The notes: generated from the sequence alone by a model not told the origin. DNA of 29,519 nucleotides from JAZKDW01 sp040387375 (GCA_040387375.1 JAZKDW010000072.1:1-29519), one strand, 5' to 3'; numbered from the stretch's first letter, positions 9,229-17,455 are shown. Numbers and translations: made by a program.

Positions 9229-9250
9229 TCGCCCCGGGTCACAGGGGCGA
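9229..9250 (-). terminator. Hairpin between small membrane gene and DUF1631
   Basis: A 7-bp GC-only stem (TCGCCCC at 9229-9235, GGGGCGA at 9244-9250) is followed on the minus strand, after about 8 nt, by a run of six T. It could terminate transcription arriving from the qor unit, or form a 5' leader hairpin of the DUF1631 mRNA. The stem-to-T-run gap is longer than usual. Confidence 0.35.
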
Positions 9251-9309
9251 GAAATTATCATAATAATATCATTCATTAAAATGCAGCCAGCAAACTCCCC
9301 CTCATCACC

Positions 9310-9489
9310 TTACTTTGAAAAATAAGCTTCCGAGCCCCAGGTAATTGCGCCAATCAACAGCACGGCAATCACCAGGACAATCAACAAGCGCCCGAATTTG
9401 GGGGAGCCATCGGTGCCGACCGGCTGTTCGTCCGGGTGGTTCATCGGGTTGTCCGGGCGCTGCAACGGTTCTTTTCCAGGGTCTGTCAA
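9310..9489 (-). CDS. 59-aa single-span membrane protein
   Basis: This small ORF follows the quinone oxidoreductase stop codon by 11 nt. It starts with TTG, six nt after an AAAGGGA ribosome-binding site, and gives 59 residues: a Pro/Asp-rich polar N-terminus (about 33 aa) with no signal sequence, a hydrophobic span FGRLLIVLVIAVLLIGAIT (residues 32-50), and a short tail ending AYFSK. The topology is probably N-in. An internal ATG (MNHPDEQP, residue 16) is an alternative start giving 44 aa. The family is unrecognised. The much larger open frame that contains it overlaps qor antiparallel to coding sense and is not real. Confidence 0.65.
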   Translation of the reverse strand: MTDPGKEPLQRPDNPMNHPDEQPVGTDGSPKFGRLLIVLVIAVLLIGAITWGSEAYFSK

Positions 9490-9500
9490 TGGATGTCCCT

Positions 9501-10475
9501 TTACGGAATCAGGATGGTGGAACCAGTGGTTTTGCGTGCTTCCAGATCGCGATGCGCCTGCGCCGCATCTTTGAGCGCATAACGCTGGTTGACATCGATC
9601 TTGATTTTGCCGCTGTCGACCATACTGAAGAGATCGGCCGCCGCCGCATCCAGATCTTCGCGTTTGGCGACGTAAGCGAACAGCGACGGGCGGGTGATGA
9701 AGAGCGATCCGCGCGATGCCAGTTCGCTCAGCGAAAATGGCGGTACCGGCCCGGACGCATTGCCGAAACTGACCATCATCCCCAGCGGCGACAGACAATC
9801 GAGCGAACCGATGAAGGTATCCTTGCCGATCGAATCGTAGACCACCGGCACACCTTTGCCGCCAGTGATTTCCTTGACGCGTTCGACAAAATTTTCCTTG
9901 TTGTAGTTGATCACGTGGGTGCAACCGTGCGCCTTCGCCAGGGCCGCCTTGTCATCTGAGCCAACCGTGCCGATCATGGTGACGCCCAATGCTTTTGCCC
10001 ACTGGCAAGCGATCAGCCCTACCCCGCCTGCGGCGGCATGGAACAGGATGGTTTCGCCGCCGCGCAGCGGGAAGGTGCGGCGGAACAGATAACGCACGGT
10101 CAGGCCTTGCAACATCATTGCGGCCGCGGTGTCGAAGTTGATCGAATCGGGCAATCTCACCAGCACTGCCGCCGGCATGGTGCGCACTTCGGCATAAGCG
10201 CCCTGGGGTCCGCCCGCGTAGGCTACCCGGTCGCCCGGCCTGACATGCGTCACGCCTTCGCCGACCGCCTCCACCACACCGGCGCCTTCCGCGCCCAAGC
10301 CTGCCGGAAGTGCCTGCGGATAGAGTCCGCTGCGGAAGTACACATCGATGTAATTCAAACCGCATGCGGCCTGGCGCACGCGCGCCTCGCCGGGTCCGGG
10401 GTCCGTGGCGTCCACGTCCACATATTCCATGACTTCCGGTCCGCCGGTTTTAAAAATCCGAATTGCTTTCGACAT
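9501..10475 (-). CDS. qor: NADPH:quinone oxidoreductase (zinc-free MDR family)
   Basis: The 324-aa medium-chain dehydrogenase/reductase resembles E. coli QorA (327 aa). Visible are the GroES-like N-terminal half (LNYIDVYFRSGLYP), the glycine-rich nucleotide-binding motif AAAGGVG in the Rossmann half (around residue 150), and a C-terminus ending TGSTILIP. The catalytic zinc ligands of alcohol dehydrogenases are absent, as expected for quinone reductases. Expected role: NADPH-dependent one-electron reduction of quinones in the cytosol. The start ATG at 10475 (MSKAIRIFKTGGPEVM) has GGGAGAG upstream; the frame stays open to 10556 but that extension is not family-like. It is followed by the 59-aa membrane gene. 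Confidence 0.9.
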   Translation of the reverse strand: MSKAIRIFKTGGPEVMEYVDVDATDPGPGEARVRQAACGLNYIDVYFRSGLYPQALPAGLGAEGAGVVEAVGEGVTHVRPGDRVAYAGGPQGAYAEVRTMPAAVLVRLPDSINFDTAAAMMLQGLTVRYLFRRTFPLRGGETILFHAAAGGVGLIACQWAKALGVTMIGTVGSDDKAALAKAHGCTHVINYNKENFVERVKEITGGKGVPVVYDSIGKDTFIGSLDCLSPLGMMVSFGNASGPVPPFSLSELASRGSLFITRPSLFAYVAKREDLDAAAADLFSMVDSGKIKIDVNQRYALKDAAQAHRDLEARKTTGSTILIP

Positions 10476-10595
10476 TGTCTCTCTCCCTGGATTTACAGCT
10501 CTGGTTTGAATGATGGCAGCTGTGCGAGTTGCCTGATATGAGTTGACGGTAATCATACAGCCGATCCGGTTTATGCTGCCACGAATCGCCTTTTG

Positions 10596-11513
10596 TCATG
10601 TTTTCTTCCTGCTCAACAAATAAATTCCGGACAATACCAGCGCGGTGCCGGTCAGCTGGATCGCGGTCATTGGCTCATCCAGAATCAAGGCGCCCATGAA
10701 CAGGGTTGATACCGGACCGATCATGCCGGCCTGGGAAGTGGTCGCCGCGCCGATGCGGTCTACCGCGATCATCGTCATGAATACCGGCAGCACGGTGGCA
10801 AATACAGCGTTGATCAGCGACAGCGTGTACACCGGCTGTGGTTGCACCATCAACATCGATACCGGGCGCAGGACCAGGAACTGGGCGACACTGGCGACGC
10901 TCGACACACACATTGCATAAGCAACCAGGCGCATGGCGCCGACTCGCCGCACCAGTTCGCCGGACAGCAGCAGGTATACCGCATACAGGATGGCGCTTGC
11001 CAGAACAAACATGCCGCCTAACACGACATTGCTGCCTCCGTTTTTTACATCCTGGACGAAGACCAGCACGGTGCCAGAATAAGAGATGCCCAGCGCTATC
11101 CATTCGATGGCGCCTATTTTCCGTTTCAGGAAAAATACCGACATCAGCAGCACGAACGATGGTGTCAGGAACATGATCAGCCGCTCGAGTCCGGCCGACA
11201 TATATTGCAAACCAATGAAATCAAGATAACTCGACAGGTAATAACCGAGCACCCCGAGAAATATGACCCGGGAGCGATCGCCGTTCGACAAGGGTGCGGA
11301 TTTTCTCGCGTACCAGAGCGCGATGACGGCAAAAAACGGGAACGAAAAAATCATCCGGAAAGCGAGCAGCGTCATTGCATCTACCGAATACCGGTAAATC
11401 AATTTTGCCATGATCGCCTTGCTGGAAAAAAGAATCGCGCCAGTGATGGCAATGCCAAGTCCGATCAAAAAAATCTGGCGTGGAGAACGGACGGAGGCAG
11501 GAGTGGAATTCAT
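10596..11513 (-). CDS. EamA-family (DMT) transporter
   Basis: The protein (305 aa from this ATG) is almost entirely hydrophobic, with about ten predicted transmembrane segments in two EamA repeats. The second repeat ends with the typical AATTSQAGMIGPVSTLFMGALILDEP-like sequence preceding the last helices (Pro of DEP conserved). It is an inner-membrane drug/metabolite exporter of unknown substrate. The start is uncertain: ATG at 11513 (MNSTPASV) lies just before the first helix but lacks a clear SD, while ATG at 11549 (MVKFSTST) has GGAA about 8 nt upstream. It is divergent from yebC and upstream of qor on the same strand with a 120-nt gap. Confidence 0.85.
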   Translation of the reverse strand: MNSTPASVRSPRQIFLIGLGIAITGAILFSSKAIMAKLIYRYSVDAMTLLAFRMIFSFPFFAVIALWYARKSAPLSNGDRSRVIFLGVLGYYLSSYLDFIGLQYMSAGLERLIMFLTPSFVLLMSVFFLKRKIGAIEWIALGISYSGTVLVFVQDVKNGGSNVVLGGMFVLASAILYAVYLLLSGELVRRVGAMRLVAYAMCVSSVASVAQFLVLRPVSMLMVQPQPVYTLSLINAVFATVLPVFMTMIAVDRIGAATTSQAGMIGPVSTLFMGALILDEPMTAIQLTGTALVLSGIYLLSRKKT

Positions 11514-11687
11514 GCGGGGATTGTAAGTCGAGGTCGAAAATTTGACCATGAATGTTTCCGTATGCAAAAACTATCCGTCAGAAACCGAAAATCAACAATG
11601 CATTAAAGTTGCGCCCTTTTTTGCCGTCCATGGCCGGCGGCCGCATGATTTTGTGCAAGTCCGGGCCGATTTTACAGAGAGTCGATA

Positions 11688-11696
11688 TGCTAAAAT
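11688..11696 (+). promoter_or_regulatory. Extended -10 promoter upstream of yebC
   Basis: TGCTAAAAT matches the extended -10 pattern TGnTAnnnT and lies about 105 nt before the yebC ATG. Such promoters tolerate a poor -35 box; the nearest candidate, GATTTT at 11668-11673, is weak. Confidence 0.45.
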
Positions 11697-11801
11697 CGCC
11701 GTCTGATTTACTCCTGCATCATCATCAATCATTCAAGCAAATTGTTTGCTAAAGATTAATGATCGACAGGTCACCGCATATTCGTCTGAGAGAAATTCAT
11801 C

Positions 11802-12527
11802 ATGGCAGGACATAGCAAATGGGCCAACATCAAGCATAAAAAGGCTGCCACCGACGCCAAACGCGGCAAGGTCTGGACCCGCCTGATCAAGGAAATTACC
11901 GTTGGCGCACGCATGGGCGGCGGCGACATCGCTGCCAATCCGCGCCTGCGCCTCGCCGTGGAAAAAGCGGCCGATGCGAATATGCCGAAAGACAATGTCA
12001 CGCGCGCGATCCAGCGTGGCACCGGCGGCCTGGATGGCGCCACCTATGAAGAAATCCGCTACGAAGGATATGGCATCAACGGCGCCGCCATCATTGTCGA
12101 TTGCATGACCGACAACAGGGTCCGGACAGTGGCCGAAGTGCGCCACGCGTTTTCCAAATTCGGCGGCAACATGGGCACCGAAGGTTCGGTCGCTTTCCTG
12201 TTCAAACATTGCGGCCAGCTGTTCTATGCACCCGGCACCAATGAAGACGCGCTGATGGAAGCCGCGCTGGAAGCCGGCGCTGAAGATGTGATCGCCGATG
12301 AGGAAGGCGGTTTTGAAGTAATTTGTCCGCCGTTTGATTTTTCCGCGATCAAGGACACAATGGAAAAAGCCGGCTTCAAGGCCGAAGTCGCCGAGATCAC
12401 AATGAAGCCGGAAACGGAAACTGTCTTTACCGGTGACGACGCAGTTAAAATGCAGAAACTGATTGATGCACTGGAAAATCTGGACGACGTGCAAGAGGTC
12501 TACACCAACGCGATTATCGATGCCTAA
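11802..12527 (+). CDS. yebC: YebC/PmpR (TACO1-like) protein
   Basis: The 241-aa protein belongs to the YebC family. The signature start MAGHSKWANIKHKKAATDAK and the GGGD turn and DGxxYEEIRYEGYG-type segments are present, and length fits (about 240 aa). Family members were described as DNA-binding regulators and more recently as translation factors that relieve ribosome stalling at proline stretches, related to mitochondrial TACO1. It is the first gene of the plus-strand run, 15 nt before purD, so probably cotranscribed with it. Confidence 0.96.
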   Translation: MAGHSKWANIKHKKAATDAKRGKVWTRLIKEITVGARMGGGDIAANPRLRLAVEKAADANMPKDNVTRAIQRGTGGLDGATYEEIRYEGYGINGAAIIVDCMTDNRVRTVAEVRHAFSKFGGNMGTEGSVAFLFKHCGQLFYAPGTNEDALMEAALEAGAEDVIADEEGGFEVICPPFDFSAIKDTMEKAGFKAEVAEITMKPETETVFTGDDAVKMQKLIDALENLDDVQEVYTNAIIDA

Positions 12528-12542
12528 CCTTTATCAATTCCC

Positions 12543-13820
12543 ATGAAAATTCTTGTTGTAGGCTCTGGTGGTCGTGAACATGCTCTCGCCTGGAAACTGG
12601 CGCAATCCGAGCGTATTCAAATGGTGTATCTGGCGCCTGGCAATGGCGGTACCGCGCTCGATATCCGCCTTAAAAACGTAGCGGTTACCGACCCGCATGC
12701 GCTGGCTGAATTCGCCCGTCAGGAACATATCGCCCTGACCGTGGTCGGCCCGGAAACCCCGCTTGCTGCCGGCATCGTCAATATTTTCCGCGACCAGGGC
12801 CTGAAGATTTTCGGCCCGACCAGAGAAGCCGCCCAACTGGAAAGCTCCAAGGATTTCGCCAAGGCGTTCATGCATCGGCATGGCATTCCGACCGCCCTGT
12901 ACCAGACATTTTCCGACAGCAGCGCCGCCCACGGTTTCATCGACGAGCACGGCGCGCCGATCGTGGTCAAGGCCGATGGCCTGGCCGCCGGCAAAGGTGT
13001 GGTAGTGGCGATGACGGTCGAGGAAGCGCATGCGGCGGTCGATACCATGCTGTCGGATAACAAGTTCGGCGATGCCGGCGCACGGGTCGTGATCGAAGAA
13101 TTCCTGGCGGGAGAAGAAGCGAGTTTTATCGTCATGGTCGATGGCAAGAACATTCTGCCGCTGGCGACCAGCCAGGATCACAAGCGTTTGCAGGACCATG
13201 ACGCAGGACCGAACACCGGCGGCATGGGCGCCTATTCGCCGGCGCCGATCGTCACGCCGGCGCTGCATGCGCGCGTGATGCGTGAAATCATCATCCCGAC
13301 GGTGCAAGGCATGGCCAAGGATGGCATTCCTTTTACCGGTTTCCTGTATGCCGGCCTGATGATCGACGCCAAAGGCAACCCGAAGACGCTGGAATTCAAT
13401 TGCCGCATGGGCGACCCGGAGACCCAGCCGATCATGGCACGCCTGAAAACCGACCTCGTGACCGTCATGGAACACGCGGTCAACGGCACGCTTGATACGA
13501 TCGAACTCGAATGGGACCGCCGCACCGCGCTGGGCGTCGTGATGGCCGCCGACGGTTATCCGGACGCGCCGCGCAAGGGCGATGTCATTTCCGGCATCCC
13601 CGAAGAAACCGCCGATTGTGTGACTTTCCATGCCGGTACCGTGCTGGCGGATCACACGCTCACAACTTCCGGCGGCCGGGTGCTGTGTGTGGTCGGCCTG
13701 GGTGACAGTGTCAAGATGGCGCAGAAGCAGGCTTATGCGGTGGTCGACCAGATCCATTTCGACGGCGCCCAGTTCCGGCGCGATATCGGCTGGCGGGCGC
13801 TCAAACGGCCTGGGGCCTGA
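12543..13820 (+). CDS. purD: Phosphoribosylamine-glycine ligase
   Basis: The 425-aa GAR synthetase couples glycine to phosphoribosylamine with ATP, the second step of de novo purine synthesis. The N domain starts MKILVVGSGGREHALAWKL; the ATP-grasp part contains IVVKADGLAAGKGVVVA (residues about 140-156) and GPNTGGMGAYSP (about 223-234); the metal-binding NCRMGDPETQ segment is near residue 287. Length matches the family (about 420-430 aa). It starts 15 nt after yebC and is followed by an intrinsic terminator, so yebC-purD is probably one transcript. Confidence 0.97.
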   Translation: MKILVVGSGGREHALAWKLAQSERIQMVYLAPGNGGTALDIRLKNVAVTDPHALAEFARQEHIALTVVGPETPLAAGIVNIFRDQGLKIFGPTREAAQLESSKDFAKAFMHRHGIPTALYQTFSDSSAAHGFIDEHGAPIVVKADGLAAGKGVVVAMTVEEAHAAVDTMLSDNKFGDAGARVVIEEFLAGEEASFIVMVDGKNILPLATSQDHKRLQDHDAGPNTGGMGAYSPAPIVTPALHARVMREIIIPTVQGMAKDGIPFTGFLYAGLMIDAKGNPKTLEFNCRMGDPETQPIMARLKTDLVTVMEHAVNGTLDTIELEWDRRTALGVVMAADGYPDAPRKGDVISGIPEETADCVTFHAGTVLADHTLTTSGGRVLCVVGLGDSVKMAQKQAYAVVDQIHFDGAQFRRDIGWRALKRPGA

Positions 13821-13842
13821 ATATCCGTCAGTGCTGTCATAC

Positions 13843-13882
13843 AAAGGCACGGCGGGGTACAATCCCCCCCTGTGCCTTTTTG
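13843..13882 (+). terminator. Intrinsic terminator after purD
   Basis: AAAGGCAC (13843-13850) pairs with GTGCCTTT (13872-13879). The stem is extended by a G-rich/C-rich inner helix (GGCGGGG with CCCCCCC) and ends in a T-run. It lies 22 nt after the purD stop and only about 20 nt before the hemF start, so hemF needs read-through or a promoter inside purD or at the hairpin. Confidence 0.75.
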
Positions 13883-13901
13883 CTTGATAAATAAGTAAGC
13901 C

Positions 13902-14816
13902 GTGATATCGTCCCCGCCTACCCCATCCACCGTCAAAACCTATTTACTTGACCTGCAAGCGCGTATCGTTGCGGCACTGGAAGGGATTGACGGCAAGTCG
14001 TTCATCACCGATACCTGGCAACGGCCCGAGGGCGGCGGCGGAATTTCGCGCCTGATCGAGGAAGGCAAGGTTTTCGAGCGTGGCGGAGTCGGTTTCTCCC
14101 ATGTCAGCGGCAAGAACCTGCCACCATCCGCCTCGGCCAACCGGCCTGCCATTGCCGGGCGCAGCTGGGAAGCGATGGGGGTGTCGCTGGTACTGCACCC
14201 GCGCAACCCGTATGCGCCGACCGTGCACATGAACGTGCGCTTCTTTACCGCGATAGCAGAAGGACAAGAACCGGTCTGGTGGTTCGGCGGCGGCATGGAC
14301 CTGACGCCGTATTATGGATTTGCGGAAGATGCACGCCATTTCCACCGCACCTGCCGCACGGCGCTGGCGCCGTTTGGCGACGATCTGCATCCGCGCTTCA
14401 AGCAATGGTGCGATGAGTATTTTTACCTGAAGCACCGTCAGGAAGCGCGTGGCATCGGCGGAATTTTTTTTGATGATTTCGATAAGCTCGGATTTGAGCA
14501 GAGCTTCGCGATGATGCGCAGCGTCGGTGATTCTTTCATCGAGGCTTACCTGCCCATCCTGACGCAGCGCAAGGAGTTGCCCTATGGTGAACGCGAGCGC
14601 GATTTTCAGGCCTACCGGCGCGGCCGGTATGTGGAATTCAACCTGGTGCTCGACCGCGGCACGCTGTTTGGCCTGCAATCAGGCGGCCGTACCGAATCAA
14701 TCCTGATGTCCTTGCCGCCCATCGTCAAATGGCGTTATGACTGGCACCCCGAGCCCGGCAGTCCGGAATCCGCGCTGTATACGGAATTTCTGCCCTACCG
14801 GGACTGGGCTGCATGA
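13902..14816 (+). CDS. hemF: Oxygen-dependent coproporphyrinogen III oxidase
   Basis: The 304-aa enzyme oxidatively decarboxylates coproporphyrinogen III to protoporphyrinogen IX in haem synthesis. Family signatures are GRSWEAMGVSLVLHPRNP, WWFGGGMDLTPYYGF, FDQWCDEYF-like KQWCDEYFYLKHR, and GRYVEFNLVLDRGTLFGLQ. Length compares with about 300 aa in E. coli. The start is GTG at 13902, since no in-frame ATG precedes the conserved region (TYLLDLQARIVAALE). Its stop overlaps the nadD ATG (ATGA), indicating translational coupling. It sits directly behind a terminator. Confidence 0.97.
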   Translation: MISSPPTPSTVKTYLLDLQARIVAALEGIDGKSFITDTWQRPEGGGGISRLIEEGKVFERGGVGFSHVSGKNLPPSASANRPAIAGRSWEAMGVSLVLHPRNPYAPTVHMNVRFFTAIAEGQEPVWWFGGGMDLTPYYGFAEDARHFHRTCRTALAPFGDDLHPRFKQWCDEYFYLKHRQEARGIGGIFFDDFDKLGFEQSFAMMRSVGDSFIEAYLPILTQRKELPYGERERDFQAYRRGRYVEFNLVLDRGTLFGLQSGGRTESILMSLPPIVKWRYDWHPEPGSPESALYTEFLPYRDWAA

Positions 14817-15472
14817 CACCCGGGCGGCGCTGCATCGCTCTGCTGGGCGGTAGTTTCGATCCGGTGCATAACGGCCATGTTGCGCTCGGCGCCTATTTTG
14901 CGAAACTGCTGGTGCCCGATGAACTGCGCATTATTCCAGCCGGTAATCCATGGCAGAAACATGGTTTGCAGGCTACCGGGGAGCAGAGAGTCGCCATGGT
15001 CGAACGCGCGTTCGACCGGCAATCGGTGCCTGTTTTTGTTGACCAGCAGGAGATCCGGCGCGGCACGGCAACTTATACGATCGATACCCTGCGGTCCTTG
15101 CGCGAGGAATTGGGGCCGGATGTGTCGATCGCGTTTTTAATGGGTGCAGACCAGTTGCATCAATTGCATACCTGGGGCGACTGGCAGCATTTGTTTGATT
15201 ATGCCCATCTTTGCGCGGCATCCCGGCCCGGATTTACGATGGATGCGTCACACCTGCCGGCCCAGGTGGCCCGGGAATTCGAGCGTCGCCGTGGTACGCC
15301 TGAGCAAATTCGCAATACGCCGCACGGTCTGACTTATCTGGCGTCTAACCTGGCTGTTGACGTGTCGGCAACCGAAATCCGGTCTGCACTGCAGCGCGGG
15401 GAGCGGCCGGAATCGTTGATTCCGGCCAGAGTGCTAGACTATATTGAACAACATCACCTATATAAAAGCTAA
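14813..15472 (+). CDS. nadD: Nicotinate-nucleotide adenylyltransferase
   Basis: The 219-aa nucleotidyltransferase transfers AMP from ATP to nicotinate mononucleotide in NAD synthesis. The N-terminus has LLGGSFDPVHNGH with the catalytic H19-x-G-H22 pair, and the C-terminus has VSATEIRSAL, matching the family ISSTxIR motif. The start overlaps hemF by 4 nt and its stop shares one nt with the rsfS start (TAATG). The nadD-rsfS-rlmH arrangement is widely conserved in proteobacteria. Confidence 0.95.
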   Translation: MTPGRRCIALLGGSFDPVHNGHVALGAYFAKLLVPDELRIIPAGNPWQKHGLQATGEQRVAMVERAFDRQSVPVFVDQQEIRRGTATYTIDTLRSLREELGPDVSIAFLMGADQLHQLHTWGDWQHLFDYAHLCAASRPGFTMDASHLPAQVAREFERRRGTPEQIRNTPHGLTYLASNLAVDVSATEIRSALQRGERPESLIPARVLDYIEQHHLYKS

Positions 15473-16143
15473 TGGACATCAAAAAACTGCAAGCCCTCGT
15501 CGTCGATGCCCTCGAAGACGTTAAAGCACAAGATATCGTTGTGTACGACACGGTCCACCTGACCAGCCTGTTCGACCGCATCGCCATCGCTTCAGGCACG
15601 TCCAATCGCCAGACCAAGGCCCTCGCCGCATCGGTGCGCGACAAGGTCAAGGAAAACGGCGGCAAAATCCTCAGCATTGAAGGCGAAGATACCGGCGAAT
15701 GGGTACTGGTTGATCTGGGCGACATGATCGTCCACATCATGCAGCCGCCTATCCGCGCGTATTATCGTCTGGAAGAAATCTGGGGCGACAAGGAAATCAA
15801 GCTCGGCGCGGCCAAGCGTGTGTCCAAGCGCACCGCATCGGAACCGATCGATGAAGCGCCGCCTAAAAAAGCGGCTCGCCACTTGACGATCAGCCAGGCG
15901 ACCAGCGACGACACGCCGAAGAAGGCAGTCGCCCGCAAGGCGCCGGCAAAAACCGCTGCCAAGGCAACCGGTACCAAAACGGCTGCCAAAAAAGCGGCGC
16001 CGGCAAAAAAGACCGCTGCAAAAACCACCGCTGCAAAAAAGGCCGTCGGCAAGACGGTGAAAGTGGCGGTCACCAAAACGGCTGCCGACGCGCCGAAAAA
16101 AGCCCCAGCCAAGCGCGCGCCGGCCAAACCAAAAGCAGGCTGA
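15472..16143 (+). CDS. rsfS: Ribosomal silencing factor RsfS with basic Ala/Lys tail
   Basis: Residues 1-113 form the RsfS/Iojap domain (ALEDVKAQDIVVYDT, then ASGTSNRQTKALA and DTGEWVLVDLGDMIVHIM), which binds ribosomal protein uL14 on the 50S subunit and blocks subunit joining in starvation. The usual family length is 105-140 aa; this one has 223. The extra ~110 residues are low-complexity, rich in Ala, Lys, Thr and Pro (KTAAKKAAPAKKTAAK type), resembling histone H1-like or AlgP tails. Such a tail could bind rRNA, DNA or polyphosphate; that is inference. It sits between nadD (1-nt overlap) and rlmH (12-nt gap). Confidence 0.93.
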   Translation: MDIKKLQALVVDALEDVKAQDIVVYDTVHLTSLFDRIAIASGTSNRQTKALAASVRDKVKENGGKILSIEGEDTGEWVLVDLGDMIVHIMQPPIRAYYRLEEIWGDKEIKLGAAKRVSKRTASEPIDEAPPKKAARHLTISQATSDDTPKKAVARKAPAKTAAKATGTKTAAKKAAPAKKTAAKTTAAKKAVGKTVKVAVTKTAADAPKKAPAKRAPAKPKAG

Positions 16144-16155
16144 TCGGCCGGCAGC

Positions 16156-16632
16156 ATGCAACTCGTCATTGCCGCGGTGGGGCACAAGATGCCCGCCTGG
16201 ATCGAAGCCGGCTTCGGCGAATACACAAAACGCATGCCGCCCGAATGCCGCATCGTCCTGAAGGAAATCAAGCCTGTGGAACGTTCCGGCAGCAAGACTG
16301 CCGAGACCGCGATGGCACTGGAGCGAACCCGGATCGAAGCCGTCATTCCCAAAGGCGCCCGCATCATCGCACTGGATGAGCATGGCAAGGACGTTACAAC
16401 AAAACAACTATCGCACTATCTAACGCATTGGCAACAAGATGGTCGTGATGTTACATTCGTGATAGGCGGCGCCGATGGACTCGATGCGGATTTCAAGAAG
16501 CACGCTGACATGCTGGTGCGTATTTCCAGCCTGACGTTGCCGCATGGGATGGTTCGTGTGCTTCTGGCCGAGCAGTTATACCGGGCCTGGTCCATTACGC
16601 AAAATCATCCCTATCATCGGGCGACCCTCTGA
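16156..16632 (+). CDS. rlmH: 23S rRNA pseudouridine-1915 N3-methyltransferase
   Basis: The 158-aa SPOUT methyltransferase modifies pseudouridine 1915 in helix 69 of 23S rRNA on assembled ribosomes, using S-adenosylmethionine. The knotted SAM site is visible as FVIGGADGLD (around residues 95-105), followed by ISSLTLPHGMVRVLLAEQLYRAW and the C-terminal NHPYHR motif. Length matches the family (155-160 aa). It is 12 nt after rsfS. Downstream, the hairpin element at 16639-16812 separates it from maf. Confidence 0.96.
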   Translation: MQLVIAAVGHKMPAWIEAGFGEYTKRMPPECRIVLKEIKPVERSGSKTAETAMALERTRIEAVIPKGARIIALDEHGKDVTTKQLSHYLTHWQQDGRDVTFVIGGADGLDADFKKHADMLVRISSLTLPHGMVRVLLAEQLYRAWSITQNHPYHRATL

Positions 16633-16638
16633 AGGGAC

Positions 16639-16812
16639 AAGTACCTACCCGGAATAAATTGGGAGATGGATGTGGTTCTGACTGGGCCCGCCGAGGGGGA
16701 TGTGATGCAAGGCGCCCGGGCCGCCGCAGTGCTAGCACTGTAAGGGCCGGGCAACGCCGCAGCGCGCCGGTCAGGGCCGCAGACACTCACAATTTATTTT
16801 GGGTGGGTACTT
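16639..16812. repeat. MITE-like 174-bp inverted-repeat element
   Basis: Ends 16639-16665 and 16786-16812 are inverted repeats of 27 bp with 23 matches (core AAGTACCYACCCRRAATAAA). Inside lie a perfect 14-bp palindrome, CAGTGCTAGCACTG (16727-16740), and flanking complementary GC-rich arms (GCCCGGGCC with GGGCCGGGC, 8/9), so the whole unit can fold into a long hairpin. It encodes no convincing protein. It separates rlmH from maf, which I expect to be adjacent in this order, and it ends 22 nt before the maf ATG. Target-site duplications are not evident. It could be a non-autonomous mobile element or an RNA processing/termination structure. Confidence 0.6.
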
Positions 16813-16834
16813 TACCTCGGGATCTGAAATACCC

Positions 16835-17455
16835 ATGAAACCAGTTGAGCAGAAAATATATCTGGCGTCAAAAAGCCCGCGCAGACGTGCGCTTTTACGC
16901 CAGATAGGGGTTGATTTTGAAGTATTGGTTTTGCGGGACAGTACTTACAAGGGCGCCGAGGTTTCCGAGTTTGTGAACGAGGGCGAGACGCCCGAAGCAT
17001 ACGTCTCCCGCGTCACCCGCGAAAAAGCAGAATACGGGCGCCAGATCATGTTGTGGCGCAGGCTGCCACCACGCCCGGTCCTCGCCGCCGATACCACCGT
17101 GACTGCGGATGGGCGCATACTCGGCAAGCCAGCCGGCAAGGCCGAAGCGATCGAGATGCTGAAGTTCTTGTCGGGCCGTACGCACCAGGTGCTGACCAGC
17201 ATCGTCGTGTCGCACAACCAGAAAGCATGGCAGGCCACGCAAACCTCGGAAGTCACTTTTGCCGACTTGTCGGATGAACTGATCAACGCCTATTGCTCAA
17301 CCCAGGAACCCTACGACAAAGCTGGCGGCTACGCGGTCCAGGGCCAGGCTGCGATCTTTATTCCGAAAATCGTCGGCAGCTATTCAGGCATCATGGGCCT
17401 GCCGCTGTTCGAAACCGCACAACTACTACGAGAAGCGGGCATCCGCATCCTATGA
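16835..17455 (+). CDS. maf: Maf nucleoside-triphosphate pyrophosphatase
   Basis: The 206-aa Maf protein hydrolyses non-canonical or excess nucleoside triphosphates (dTTP/UTP-type in the YhdE branch) to monophosphates. Motifs are LASKSPRRRALLRQIG (residues about 9-24, the SxSPRR loop), VLAADTTVTADGRILGKP, and YDKAGGYAVQG near residue 155. The ATG at 16835 begins the family-like sequence; the frame runs 12 codons further upstream into the inverted-repeat element and is not used. No strong SD is seen. Its stop overlaps the rng start (ATGA), so the two are translationally coupled. Confidence 0.93.
   Translation: MKPVEQKIYLASKSPRRRALLRQIGVDFEVLVLRDSTYKGAEVSEFVNEGETPEAYVSRVTREKAEYGRQIMLWRRLPPRPVLAADTTVTADGRILGKPAGKAEAIEMLKFLSGRTHQVLTSIVVSHNQKAWQATQTSEVTFADLSDELINAYCSTQEPYDKAGGYAVQGQAAIFIPKIVGSYSGIMGLPLFETAQLLREAGIRIL

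Noticed and set aside
9490..9924. 204-codon minus-strand frame ending at 9310
   Set aside because: Only its last 59 codons look like protein; the rest overlaps qor in another frame on the same strand.
12534..13862. 442-codon open frame antisense to purD
   Set aside because: It mirrors purD codon positions in GC-rich DNA, has the His/Arg/Gly/Asp-rich shadow composition and no family features; purD on the plus strand is unambiguous.
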